A DNA stretch of 64,000 bases. Origin: Hyphomicrobium_A sp963812795. GTDB taxonomy: Bacteria > Pseudomonadota > Alphaproteobacteria > Rhizobiales > Hyphomicrobiaceae. How positions within the stretch are numbered: the stretch's first letter is position 1; the number at the start of each line of letters is the position of its first letter. Positions 33,989-42,370 of this stretch are shown here, in pieces. Location: the NCBI GenBank assembly GCA_963812795.1, contig CAWEWG010000002.1:15734-79733 (forward strand), given 5' to 3'. A program made the translations under genes and the position numbers. Below the pieces are notes generated by a model. It did not search any database, was not told where the DNA came from, and saw only the letters and a list, made by a program, of their open reading frames with translations.

Positions 33989-34861
33989 GTGAGACGCAGA
34001 GTGGCGTTGAAGGCGGCGGCAAGTATTGTCGCCATGGTCGGACTGAGTGAGCGCAGCGCCGGCGCCGACAAATCGCAATACTCTCTATTCAATCCAACGC
34101 CGCGCACGCTGATGCGCGAGATGACCACCGACCGGCCCGACACCACTGAGGTTCCCTTCACGGTCGACGCCGGCCACGTGCAGACCGAGAGTACCTTGTT
34201 CGGCTACACGCGATCGCGGCCCGATAGCGACGGAGCCGTCAGCGACGCCTACGAGTTCGCCTACACCAACGTGCGCATCGGCTTGACGAACGATGTCGAG
34301 CTTAGCCTCGTATGGCAGCCGTACGGCGTCGTGCGCACGCGTCAGGCGGATCCGGACCCGGTGCTGCGCCAAGACGGGATAGGCAGCGTCGACGTCCGCG
34401 CCAAGATCAACCTGTGGGGCAATGACACGTTCGCGAAGGACGGTTCGGCACTGGCGCTGCTGCCGATCCTCACGCTGCCAACCGACAACGACAACGGTAT
34501 CGGCGTCGCCGACGTCGAGGGCGGGCTGGTCGTACCCTTCGCGCTGGATTTGCCGCACGGGTTTGGCCTCGGAATCAACACCGGCGTCTTTGCCGTGCAG
34601 GACGAGGATGCGAAGAGTTATCACGCCGAGTACGTCACCACGGCGGCGCTGTCCTACGAATGGACGAATAAGTTCGGCACCTACGCGGAAGTGGTGGGTC
34701 TGTTCGGGGTCGACGATCCGCGCGGCGACATCTGCGTTGTCGGCGCCGGCTGGACATATGCCCTGACCGATGACGTGCAGCTTGATGGCGGTATGAACTT
34801 TGGCCTGACGGCGGCGGCGGACCGCTACAATCCGTTCGTTGGCCTCTCGATGCGCTTTTAA
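33989..34861 (+). CDS. Outer-membrane transporter-like protein (phenol MetA degradation family type)
   Basis: A 290-residue secreted protein. The signal peptide covers residues 1-25 (VALKAAASIVAMVGLSERSA-GA). The mature part starts with a family-typical TTDRPDTTEVPFTVDAGHVQ and then alternates polar and aromatic residues in short strands, ending in MRF, a C-terminal Phe as in outer-membrane beta-barrels. Related proteins are annotated as transporters or phenol-degradation meta-pathway proteins; the substrate is unknown. GTG 33989 is the start. It is divergent from mntR, which could regulate it. Confidence 0.72.
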   Translation: MRRRVALKAAASIVAMVGLSERSAGADKSQYSLFNPTPRTLMREMTTDRPDTTEVPFTVDAGHVQTESTLFGYTRSRPDSDGAVSDAYEFAYTNVRIGLTNDVELSLVWQPYGVVRTRQADPDPVLRQDGIGSVDVRAKINLWGNDTFAKDGSALALLPILTLPTDNDNGIGVADVEGGLVVPFALDLPHGFGLGINTGVFAVQDEDAKSYHAEYVTTAALSYEWTNKFGTYAEVVGLFGVDDPRGDICVVGAGWTYALTDDVQLDGGMNFGLTAAADRYNPFVGLSMRF

Positions 34862-34882
34862 GCCGCGAAGAGCCCAACAGAA

Positions 34883-34911
34883 AGGCCGACGCATTCTGCA
34901 TGCGCCGGCCT
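34883..34911. terminator. Bidirectional hairpin between convergent genes
   Basis: AGGCCGACGCAT and ATGCGCCGGCCT pair with one A-C mismatch around a five-base loop, between the outer-membrane protein gene (+) and the YidB-like gene (-). Confidence 0.65.
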
Positions 34912-34934
34912 CCCTGGCGTCGTCACAGGCAAAC

Positions 34935-35411
34935 TTATCCGCGGCCCGTCAGGCGTTGATTGATCTCCTGCTGGGTCGGAATTCTTCCGTCGTGCGTCAG
35001 CTTGTCGATCAGCCCCGGCAGGGCTTTCGACAGTTGTGTCAGGAGATCGTCCTGGCTGCATCCGGCCTTGTCGGCCATTTGCGTCACCGCCTTCTTGCCG
35101 AGGGCGTCGCCGAGCTCGTCGGGCTGTACCGGCTTATTCTGACCGGTGCCGACCCATGATTTGACGACGTCATCGAGACCGGCTGCCTGCAGCTGTGCAA
35201 GCAATCCGCCCAACCCGCCGATATCCTGTGCCGCACCGGCTGCCTGCCCCTGTGACGCCTGCGGCATCGAGCCTTGCTGCTGCTGCGGCGGCTGATTACC
35301 CGCCTGCCTGCCCAGGAGGAGTTCCTGGAACACCGCTACCAGCGGCTGATTTCCGCTGCTTCCCTGGCCGCCTTGCGTGAACTGTTTCAGCGCTTCATCG
35401 AGCAGTCCCAT
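34935..35411 (-). CDS. YidB-like protein (DUF937 type)
   Basis: A 158-residue protein starting MGLLDEALKQF, followed by a Gln/Gly/Pro-rich spacer (residues 15-65) and a C-terminal YidB-like helical domain: GGLGGLLAQLQAAGLDDVVKS, WVGTGQNKPVQPDELGDAL, then ADKAGCSQDDLLTQLSKALP and LIDKLTHDGRIPT. The LDDxxxSW-G-GxN-x-P core is characteristic of the family. No signal peptide is present. Role unknown; the family is widespread and often small and cytoplasmic. It lies 36 bases downstream of the Cys-repeat protein gene. Confidence 0.85.
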   Translation of the reverse strand: MGLLDEALKQFTQGGQGSSGNQPLVAVFQELLLGRQAGNQPPQQQQGSMPQASQGQAAGAAQDIGGLGGLLAQLQAAGLDDVVKSWVGTGQNKPVQPDELGDALGKKAVTQMADKAGCSQDDLLTQLSKALPGLIDKLTHDGRIPTQQEINQRLTGRG

Positions 35412-35447
35412 GTCGTTCTCCTCTCGCTGACTACGTGGTTGAACTTG

Positions 35448-36209
35448 TTACTGCTGGCTTAGTCTCTTGTTGCACTCGCTGTAGTAGCCGCCGCCTTCCT
35501 CGGTCCACCTGGGCTCGGTGATGCCGGCAGCCTTGTTGGCGCGGTATTGGTCGCGACACGTCAGCATCCGCGCCTTGCCGGCCGGCTGGCGCGCGTACTT
35601 CTTGGCTATGCCCGACGGGAAGAGCGATCCCATCGTCGGCAGCATGCTGCCGCTCTTCTTGGCGATGGCGGTCGGGCATCCGGCGGAACGGAACTCGTTC
35701 CACGTCATGGCACCGAGCGTGCCGGCTGACTTTGCCGCCTGGTAGCGCGCGCTGCATTCCTGCTGGCTTACGGTCGTGGCTTCAGCGGCGGGTGCGAGAC
35801 GTGAAGTTTCCTTCTTGATCGCTGGTTTTGGAGCGGCCGCCGTTTTGGCCACGCAGCCGGCCTTGCGGAACTCGTTCCAGCTCATGCCCTCGAGCGTTCC
35901 GGCCTCCTTCGCCGCTTTGAAGCTGGCGCTGCATTCCTGCATGCTGGGCCCCGCGGCAGCTGCCGTCGGTGCGATCTTATCGGGCTTGGTCGTTTCCGTC
36001 TTGACCTTCTTGAGCGCCATCGTGGCGCCCTCGCCGCACTCCGCCTTGCGGAAGTCGTTCCAGCTCATCGTGCCGACCGAGCCGGCATCGTTGGCGGTTT
36101 TGTATTTCTCGCTGCATTGCTTCATCGTCAGCGCGCTCGCCGGCTGCGCGATTGCGAACGCCGCGAGCGCCGCCACGCCCGCCAACATTCCGTGGGCTCT
36201 CTTCGACAT
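35448..36209 (-). CDS. Secreted protein with three tandem Cys-containing repeats
   Basis: A 253-residue protein with a signal peptide (MSKRAHGMLAGVAALAAFAI, cleaved after ASA). Three copies of a repeat of about 25 residues follow, each of the form C-S-x-x-(Y/F)-x-x-A-x-x-A-G-(6 residues)-M-(S/T)-W-N-(E/D)-F-R-x-A-x-C, for example FRKAECGEG and FRSAGCPTA ends, separated by Lys/Ala/Pro-rich linkers of 25-35 residues. A fourth, altered copy (TCRDQYRANKAAGI) closes the protein. Each repeat has one Cys at either end, suggesting a disulfide-bonded hairpin of two helices. ATG 36209 has GCGAGG upstream. The linkers would suit wall binding; function unknown. Confidence 0.8.
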   Translation of the reverse strand: MSKRAHGMLAGVAALAAFAIAQPASALTMKQCSEKYKTANDAGSVGTMSWNDFRKAECGEGATMALKKVKTETTKPDKIAPTAAAAGPSMQECSASFKAAKEAGTLEGMSWNEFRKAGCVAKTAAAPKPAIKKETSRLAPAAEATTVSQQECSARYQAAKSAGTLGAMTWNEFRSAGCPTAIAKKSGSMLPTMGSLFPSGIAKKYARQPAGKARMLTCRDQYRANKAAGITEPRWTEEGGGYYSECNKRLSQQ

Positions 36210-36434
36210 TACGACCTCGCTCATTGCTTGAGAAGCATGAACACTGATCACCCGCGGCTTGCGCGAAGCAACGAAAGTCCGGGGACAGGCTTTATCTTTG
36301 GCGAACGAAACGCAGACCTTTTTATCGCTCGTGCAATACCGCGCCGCGTACGCAGGATGGCTCAGTCGCGTGCAGCGGCTGAGCCGTGATTTGTCTGTGA
36401 TAGGCGCGCGAAATCGTCAGCGCGCGATGCCGTG

Positions 36435-39173
36435 CTAGTAGCCGAAGCTCTGTCGGAAAATGTCGTTGGCCGACGAGCCTCGACTGACGACGCGCTGGCT
36501 GTCGCCACCGTCGCCACCGCCAACATATCCCCCGCTGACAACGCGCCGGCCGCTACGGCGTGCCTTGGCCCGTCCGGTGCTCTCGGCATCGTTCAGCCGC
36601 TGCGCCAATTCCACCTGAGCCAGGTGATCGGTACCCTTGTTGATGGAGTCCCACTTGCCTTCCAACGCCTGAGTGATGCGCTTTTCGTGGCCGTAGACGT
36701 CCTTCTCGGTAGTCACGTCACCGCTGTCGTCGACCTGCGCGGTGAAATACGTGATGTGTACCGGAATGTGATGGTTGAGCGGCACGCCGAGCTCCTCCGG
36801 CTCGCCGTCGAGAAGCTCGTCGACCTCCTTGACGCTCCAGCCCTTGTCGATGCCGAGCAGCGTTTCGGCGAGCCGCTGCGGGTTCTTCACGCGCACGCAG
36901 CCATGGCTGAAGGTGCGCTCCGACGCGCTGAACAGGCCCTTGCTCTGAGTGTCGTGCATGTAGACGGAGTGCTTGTTCGGAAACGTGAACTTCATGCGCC
37001 CCAGGGCGTTGCCCGGACCCGACGGCTGATAGACGTCGTAGTTGCGGATGTCGGCCGTGCCCCAGTTGACGCTGCTGGCCTTCACCTCGCGGCCGTTGCG
37101 CACGAGCTTCATGCCCTGGCGATGGAAGTATCCGCCGCCGCGAGCAAGGCTGGGGAGTATCTCCTTCACCTTGATGCTTTCAGGAACGTTCCAGCGCGGG
37201 TGGAAATAGATGGTCTCCAGATCCTGCGAGAAGATGGGCGTCTGCTTGTCCAATTCGCCGACGATCACCCGCTCCGAGTGCACCACCTGCCCGTGGTCGA
37301 TGACGCTCACGGTATATTCGGGCACGTTCACCCAGACGTACGTATCACCGAGATCCTGCGGCATCCAACGCCACTGCTCCATGTTGGCGAGCAGCGTGGC
37401 GGGCGAGACTTGCTTACCCTCGTTGAGGGCGCGGCGCGTCTTGGCGTTGATGACGCCGTTGGCGGGAGTGATGTCGCGCTTCTCCTGGAAGGCCTTCACC
37501 ACCTCGGCCAACTCGTCGTCATACACTTCAATCGCACCGTCGACGGCGTGAACGCCGAGGCGCTCGCGCACGAGTGCGATGTCCTTGTGCGTCGTTCCCG
37601 GGTAGAGCTTCGAGCCTTTCGTCGGGATGGTGACAATCGTATTCAAGCCACCGTCGCGGTGTGCCAGATACTGCTGACGCAGCTTTTCGAATTGCGCATG
37701 CTGGGGATGCAGTGTGCGCAGGTACTCGCCGGGAGCGTTGCTGGCGGCGAGCTGCTCCATCACCAACAGTGGATGACGCAGCGTCGGCTTGCGGTCGAGG
37801 TAGGAGCTGAGCTGCGTCGCCGGATCCTCGATGCGGCCGCCGCGCGCATAGCGTGCGTATTTGAGGGCGGCGAGCGAAAGCCCGAGTTCGGCGTTGACGA
37901 GAGCGTTTTCCGACGGTGGTGCGCCGGGCGCCTGCTTAGCGAGCACGGGTATCTCGAAGGCGCTCGCCTGCAGGCCCCAGTCGTCGGCGCGCTTGATCTC
38001 CTCGTTGGCGGCGACGGCCTTTGGCGTCCAACCGTTCTTATCGACCCACACCGGCTCGGTACGCGCGGCATAGAACATCCACAGCCCGTCGCGGTCGGCC
38101 TGCGTCGTGCCTTCTGGAAGCGGCGCCAGAAGCTTGCGGCGGACCGACAGCAGCAGCGGTTGCTCGGATGCCATGAAGGCCGGGGGCGCGGGCGGCTCGA
38201 CGGGTGCGGCTGTCGCCGGGGCGACGAAGTTTATGCCCAGCGTCAGCCCGGTGAAAAGTGTCGCGACACTGACGGCGGGTTTGAACACGGGTTTCTTCTC
38301 GGGCTTGGGAGGCATCGGGGTGCTCTCTGCTGCAACGGGTTCAAGTTGGGCGCGGTGGGCTTCCTCCGGCGTCAGCACGCCGGCGGCAGTGACGGTCTTG
38401 AGGACGAAATTGCGCGCACGCAGCGCCGCCGCGGCGTCGCGATCGATACGCCGCGCTTCCGGCGCCTGCGGCAGCGCCACCAGAAGTGCCGCCTCGGCAT
38501 CGGAAAGCTTGCGCGGCTCCTTGCCGAAGTATCTGAGAGAGGCAGCGCGCACGCCTTTGACGCGCCCGCCGAAGGGGGCGAGGGCGAGGTAGAGCCCGAG
38601 GATCTGTTGCTTGCTGAGCTGCCGCTCGAGCTGGAACGCGCGGATGATCTGGCGCAGCTTTACCGATGGCGTACGCTGGTATTGATTGTCGAGCAGCCGC
38701 GCGACCTGCATGGTCAGCGTGGAGCCGCCACTGACGATGCGTTGTTTCAAGATGAGATCGCGGGCGGCGCGGGCGATGCCGAAGGGGTCTACCCCGATGT
38801 GCGAGTAGAAGCGTCGATCCTCGAAGGCGAACAGCATGGCGAGGTAGCGCGGATCGACGTGCTCGGGGGCCAGGACGACCGGGGCAAGGTCCGACTGTTG
38901 GGCCGCACGGTGCTGGGCGGATCCGGGAAGAAGGTAAGCAACGCTCTGCAGCGGCGGCGGCCCCAGCTGCGCCATGGCGACCTGCAGCCCGACCTGCACG
39001 ATGAGCGCGAGAGAGGCGCCGGCAAACGCGGCAAAGGCGACGTACCGACCGATGCGCTGGAGCACAGCCGGCCGGCGTACGCGGCCGGCTTCCGCATTTG
39101 CGCTGGCTGCCCCGGCAACCGCCTCAAGTCGGGAGCGCCTCTGCGCGGCGCCTCCGTCTTTTGGGCTCGACAT
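36435..39173 (-). CDS. GT51 peptidoglycan glycosyltransferase fused to a YcbB-type L,D-transpeptidase
   Basis: A 912-residue single frame. Residues 38-71 hold a membrane anchor (YVAFAAFAGASLALIVQVGL). Residues about 90-265 are a GT51 glycosyltransferase of PBP1C type: FAFEDRRFYSHIGVDP with catalytic Glu near 118, VSGGSTLTMQVARLL, and LALAPFGGRVKGVRAASLRY, then ALLVALPQAPEARR. Where PBP1C would carry its penicillin-binding domain there is instead a linker with a hydrophobic segment (about 299-323), a YcbB-like scaffold, a PG_binding_1 domain (about 537-584) and a YkuD L,D-transpeptidase ending in the catalytic FSHGCVRV (Cys near 759, His near 757). The tail is Gly/Arg/Ser rich. ATG 39173 has GAGG five bases upstream. 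It should polymerise glycan and make 3-3 cross-links. It lies with murQ and nag genes. Confidence 0.93.
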   Translation of the reverse strand: MSSPKDGGAAQRRSRLEAVAGAASANAEAGRVRRPAVLQRIGRYVAFAAFAGASLALIVQVGLQVAMAQLGPPPLQSVAYLLPGSAQHRAAQQSDLAPVVLAPEHVDPRYLAMLFAFEDRRFYSHIGVDPFGIARAARDLILKQRIVSGGSTLTMQVARLLDNQYQRTPSVKLRQIIRAFQLERQLSKQQILGLYLALAPFGGRVKGVRAASLRYFGKEPRKLSDAEAALLVALPQAPEARRIDRDAAAALRARNFVLKTVTAAGVLTPEEAHRAQLEPVAAESTPMPPKPEKKPVFKPAVSVATLFTGLTLGINFVAPATAAPVEPPAPPAFMASEQPLLLSVRRKLLAPLPEGTTQADRDGLWMFYAARTEPVWVDKNGWTPKAVAANEEIKRADDWGLQASAFEIPVLAKQAPGAPPSENALVNAELGLSLAALKYARYARGGRIEDPATQLSSYLDRKPTLRHPLLVMEQLAASNAPGEYLRTLHPQHAQFEKLRQQYLAHRDGGLNTIVTIPTKGSKLYPGTTHKDIALVRERLGVHAVDGAIEVYDDELAEVVKAFQEKRDITPANGVINAKTRRALNEGKQVSPATLLANMEQWRWMPQDLGDTYVWVNVPEYTVSVIDHGQVVHSERVIVGELDKQTPIFSQDLETIYFHPRWNVPESIKVKEILPSLARGGGYFHRQGMKLVRNGREVKASSVNWGTADIRNYDVYQPSGPGNALGRMKFTFPNKHSVYMHDTQSKGLFSASERTFSHGCVRVKNPQRLAETLLGIDKGWSVKEVDELLDGEPEELGVPLNHHIPVHITYFTAQVDDSGDVTTEKDVYGHEKRITQALEGKWDSINKGTDHLAQVELAQRLNDAESTGRAKARRSGRRVVSGGYVGGGDGGDSQRVVSRGSSANDIFRQSFGY

Positions 39174-39439
39174 TGCGTCCTCGCCGACCGCTTCCACCCG
39201 GGCCCCCTCATGTCCGGGCCCCTCGCCGCGACGCTCTCCCGCGGCAAGTTTCGGCATCAACGACGATGAACTGAACGATCACAACCAAAACCACCGAACC
39301 ATGTTTACCGGTTACGAATGTGGTCTGAGCGATTTGAATCTTCCCGACGGCAACGCGGAATAACTGTTTCTGCCGGTCTGATTGGAATGCGCGCGGGTTC
39401 GTGCCGGCGATGGCCGAAGCAGGCTGGCTATTTGGGAAG
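39174..39439. other. Intergenic stretch upstream of the GT51-LDT gene
   Basis: 266 bases. No gene is supported. A more upstream in-frame ATG at 39260 would add 29 residues but has no ribosome-binding site. The A/T-rich part around 39270-39310 (ttgtgatcgttc on the minus strand) is the most likely promoter area for the fusion gene. Confidence 0.4.
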
Positions 39440-40333
39440 TCAGGGGGTCTGTTTGGCGAGGTGATCGAGCGCGCCGCGCAACTGGCCGCCGACTTCTTCG
39501 AGTGCTGCCGTCGCATCGGACAGGTCGTAGCCCTGCAGCAGCAGGACGGCGAGCTTGACGCTGCCGTTCGACCGCTCGAGGGCTTCGCGCACCTGCGGAT
39601 GGCTTTGACCGGTGAGTTCGGCAACCATCTTCTCGCGCCGCTTGGCCAGTTTGGCGTTGCTGGCCTGCACCTCGACCATCATGCCGCGGTAGATGCGCCC
39701 GAGGCGGATCATCACCAGCGTCGACAGCAGATTGAGCGTGATGCGTTGGGCCGTACCGGCGTTCATGCGGGTTGAGCCGGCAATCGGCTCGGGACCCGTC
39801 GCCAGCAGGATTGGATGATCGGCGTCGACGAGCAGCGGTGTGCCGGCGTTGTTGGCGATGCCGATCGTCAGGCAGCCGCGACGACGCGCTTCGCGCATAC
39901 AAGTCAAGGTGAACGGCGTTGTTCCGCTCGCCGCCGTGGCGATGAGGACATCGGTGGCATCGACGCCGTGCTCTTCAATGAGCTCGGCAGCACGTTCGAC
40001 ATCGTCCTCGGCGCCCTCGACGGCCTGCGTCATCGCCTCCTCGCCACCGGCCAGCAGCAGCAATAACCGGTCGGGCGGCCAACTGAAGGTCGGCATCAGC
40101 TCGGCGCCATCCTGCACGGCGAGCCGCCCCGAGGTGCCGGCGCCGACATAAATGAGGCGTCCGCGCCGACGCAGCCTTGCCTCGATGGCGAGAGCTGCCT
40201 CCTCGATGGCCGACGCCGCAGTGCGGACTGCCGCCACGGAAGCCAATTGCCCCTCGATCATCGCATCCAGGATGTCGCCCGGCTGCCAGAGCTCGATGTC
40301 CGCGTAGCGGGGGCTTAACCGTTCCGTATTCAT
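39440..40333 (-). CDS. murQ: N-acetylmuramic acid 6-phosphate etherase
   Basis: A 297-residue SIS-domain lyase that removes lactate from MurNAc-6-phosphate, giving GlcNAc-6-phosphate in murein recycling. It shows the start LSPRYADIELWQPGDILDAM, the SIS motif RLIYVGAGTSGRLAVQDGAE, the catalytic Glu region with PTFSWPP following, and the family signature GPEPIAGSTRMNAGTAQRITL. Length is normal for MurQ. It is divergent from a kinase-deaminase-deacetylase operon that handles its product, and lies upstream of the GT51-LDT gene on the same strand. Confidence 0.95.
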   Translation of the reverse strand: MNTERLSPRYADIELWQPGDILDAMIEGQLASVAAVRTAASAIEEAALAIEARLRRRGRLIYVGAGTSGRLAVQDGAELMPTFSWPPDRLLLLLAGGEEAMTQAVEGAEDDVERAAELIEEHGVDATDVLIATAASGTTPFTLTCMREARRRGCLTIGIANNAGTPLLVDADHPILLATGPEPIAGSTRMNAGTAQRITLNLLSTLVMIRLGRIYRGMMVEVQASNAKLAKRREKMVAELTGQSHPQVREALERSNGSVKLAVLLLQGYDLSDATAALEEVGGQLRGALDHLAKQTP

Positions 40334-40363
40334 GGGGGCAGCGTTGGCACTAAGTCATTTCCG

Positions 40364-40395
40364 CTACGTTTATAGTGATGTCTACCTAACGTAGA
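40364..40395. promoter_or_regulatory. Candidate operator between murQ and the nag operon
   Basis: Nested inverted repeats in the 82-base divergent promoter region: TCTAC-CTAAC-GTAGA (40381-40395) and, sharing its right half, CTACGTT (40364-40370) with AACGTAG (40388-40394). This is a suitable binding site for a repressor sensing an amino-sugar phosphate. The regulator gene is not in the window. The site overlaps an ATG at 40395, which argues for a later start of the kinase gene. Confidence 0.5.
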
Positions 40396-40415
40396 TGTTC
40401 AGGAACATGCAGCCA

Positions 40416-41318
40416 ATGGTCAGGACGGCATTACTTCTTGGTATAGATGGGGGCGGAACCGCTTGCCGCGCCCGCCTGGCCGACCTCAACGGCGATATCC
40501 GCGGTGAGGCGACCGCCGGTCCCGCCAACATTCGTTTCGGCATTAAGGAGAGCTTTGCGCAGGTACTGCGGGCGACCGACGAGGCGCTGGCGCAAGCCGG
40601 GCTGGCGCTCGAGGACGCCGATATCGTCGCCTGCCTGGCGCTGGCCGGCGCCAGCGAGCCGACGCACCTTGCCGCCGCACGCGCTTTTCAGCTTCCGTTC
40701 CGCCGCGCGATCTTCACCACCGATGCGCACGCCGCCTGCGTCGGCGCGCACGGCGGCGAGGACGGGGGCATTATCATCGTCGGCACGGGTAGCATCGGCT
40801 GGGGCCTCGTCGGTGGGCGCGAATACCGTGTGGGCGGATGGGGCTTTCCCGTCTCCGACGAAGGCAGCGGCGCATGGATCGGCTGCGAGGTGGCCCGCCG
40901 CGTGCTGTGGGCATACGACGGCCGCAGACCGTGGAGCGGCCTCTTGAAAAAGGTGCTGGAGCGTTTCGACGGCGATCCGCACGTCATCGTCCGCTGGATG
41001 GGCGCGGCGCGACCGCGCGACTTTGCCTCGCTGGCGCCGCTGGTGATCGAGTATGCTGGACGCGACGACGCGGTGGCACACGAGCTGATGCGCGAGGCCG
41101 CGGCGCAGATCGACGTGCTCGCCCAGCGATTGGCGGTGTTGGGCGTGCCGCAACTGGCGCTTGCCGGCGGCCTCGCCAAGAGCATGGAGCCATGGCTGGC
41201 GGCGACGACGCAGGAGCATCTCGTCATACCGAGAGGGGATGCATTGAGCGGGGCGCTGCACATGGCACGCGACGAAGCTGAACGATTGGCGCTGGCGCGG
41301 TCGGCGGTCAATCATTGA
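40416..41318 (+). CDS. N-acetylglucosamine kinase-like protein (BadF/BadG/BcrA/BcrD ATPase family)
   Basis: A 300-residue ASKHA-fold kinase. Phosphate 1 motif is LLGIDGGGTACRARL, phosphate 2 is GIIIVGTGSIGWGL, and the adenosine motif is LALAGGLAKSMEPWL. VGGWGFPVSDEGSGAWIG matches GlcNAc/GlcN kinases of this family. It would phosphorylate GlcNAc, or possibly MurNAc, feeding the next two genes. ATG 40416 begins with the conserved strand and lies outside the operator; ATGs at 40395 and 40407 are alternatives. The next gene starts 20 bases after its stop. Confidence 0.85.
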   Translation: MVRTALLLGIDGGGTACRARLADLNGDIRGEATAGPANIRFGIKESFAQVLRATDEALAQAGLALEDADIVACLALAGASEPTHLAAARAFQLPFRRAIFTTDAHAACVGAHGGEDGGIIIVGTGSIGWGLVGGREYRVGGWGFPVSDEGSGAWIGCEVARRVLWAYDGRRPWSGLLKKVLERFDGDPHVIVRWMGAARPRDFASLAPLVIEYAGRDDAVAHELMREAAAQIDVLAQRLAVLGVPQLALAGGLAKSMEPWLAATTQEHLVIPRGDALSGALHMARDEAERLALARSAVNH

Positions 41319-41338
41319 AGGGGTCGGCCGGGCGAAGC

Positions 41339-42370
41339 ATGGGCAACGCGAAAGCACAGATGGCGCAAGAGCTGAGCGAGGCGCCACTGGCCATCCGTCG
41401 CCAGGCGGAGGCGCTGGCGCCGCCGCTGTCCGCGCTCGTGCAGCGCCTTGCGCGCAGACCGCCGCAGGTCGTCGTCACCTGCGCCCGCGGCAGCTCGGCG
41501 CACGCAGCGGCATTCGCCAAGCATTTGATCGAGCGCTACGTGGGGATTCCGGTGGCACCTGCGGCGCCGAGCGTCGCCAGCATCTACGGGCAATCGATGC
41601 ACCTCAAGGGTCAATTGGTGCTGTCCATCTCGCAGTCCGGACGTAGCGACGATCTCATCGCCTTCACGAAGAGTGCCAAGGATGCCGGTGCCATCACCGT
41701 CGCCGTCGTCAACGTCACGGATTCGCCGCTGGCCGAGACGTGCGATTTCGTCTTGCCGATTTGCGCCGGACCCGAGCTGAGCGTGGCGGCGACGAAGACG
41801 TTCATTGCCACGGTGGCGGCGCTTGCGAGGCTCACGGCGGCCTGGGCCGACGAGCGCACGCTGACGGAGGCCATCGCGCGATTGCCGGACCGGTTGGTCG
41901 ACGCCGCGGCGCTGGATTGGAGCGCGGCGGTGCCGGCGGTTGCCAACGCGGCAAGTCTGGTGACCATCGGGCGCGGCTCGACGCTGGCGATCGCGCGTGA
42001 AGCCGCGCTCAAATTGAAGGAGACGTGCAATCGCCACGCCGAAGCCTTCAGCGGCGCGGAATTCCTGCACGGCCCGGTTTCGCTCGTGTCCTCGCGCTAC
42101 CCGATCCTGATGTTCATGCCGACGGACGCCGCGGCGCCGGGCATGCGTCAGCTCGCCGGCGAGTTGCGTCGCATGGGCACGGCCTTGTTCATCGCCGAGC
42201 ATGGCGAGGGTGCCCCCAACCGGCTGCCGACGTTGCCCCCCGATCAACCGGAGACCGATGCGATCTGTCTCATCCAGAGCTTCTACGCCCTGGCCGTCGA
42301 TGTCGCCCAGCACCTCGACATCGACGTCGACAAGCCGCGGCATCTCAGCAAAGTGACCAGCACGCTATGA
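41339..42370 (+). CDS. SIS-domain glucosamine-6-phosphate deaminase (NagB-II type)
   Basis: A 343-residue protein with two SIS domains, related to the isomerase half of GlmS. The first has VVVTCARGSSAHAAAFAKHL and VLSISQSGRSDDLIAF, the second SLVTIGRGSTLAIAREAALK and CNRHAEAFSGAEFLHGPVS. In proteobacterial nag operons such proteins act as the alternative deaminase NagB-II, converting GlcN-6-phosphate to fructose-6-phosphate and ammonia. No glutaminase domain is present, which excludes GlmS. Its stop overlaps the start of nagA (ATGA), indicating translational coupling. Confidence 0.87.
   Translation: MGNAKAQMAQELSEAPLAIRRQAEALAPPLSALVQRLARRPPQVVVTCARGSSAHAAAFAKHLIERYVGIPVAPAAPSVASIYGQSMHLKGQLVLSISQSGRSDDLIAFTKSAKDAGAITVAVVNVTDSPLAETCDFVLPICAGPELSVAATKTFIATVAALARLTAAWADERTLTEAIARLPDRLVDAAALDWSAAVPAVANAASLVTIGRGSTLAIAREAALKLKETCNRHAEAFSGAEFLHGPVSLVSSRYPILMFMPTDAAAPGMRQLAGELRRMGTALFIAEHGEGAPNRLPTLPPDQPETDAICLIQSFYALAVDVAQHLDIDVDKPRHLSKVTSTL

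Noticed and set aside
36432..39269. Plus-strand open frame of 945 codons opposite the GT51-LDT gene, with similar long frames opposite phaC, the acyl-CoA synthetase, lpxD and fhcA
   Set aside because: High GC content opens antisense frames; the translations are His/Arg/Asp-rich, lack family motifs and ribosome-binding sites, and the other strand encodes clear enzymes.
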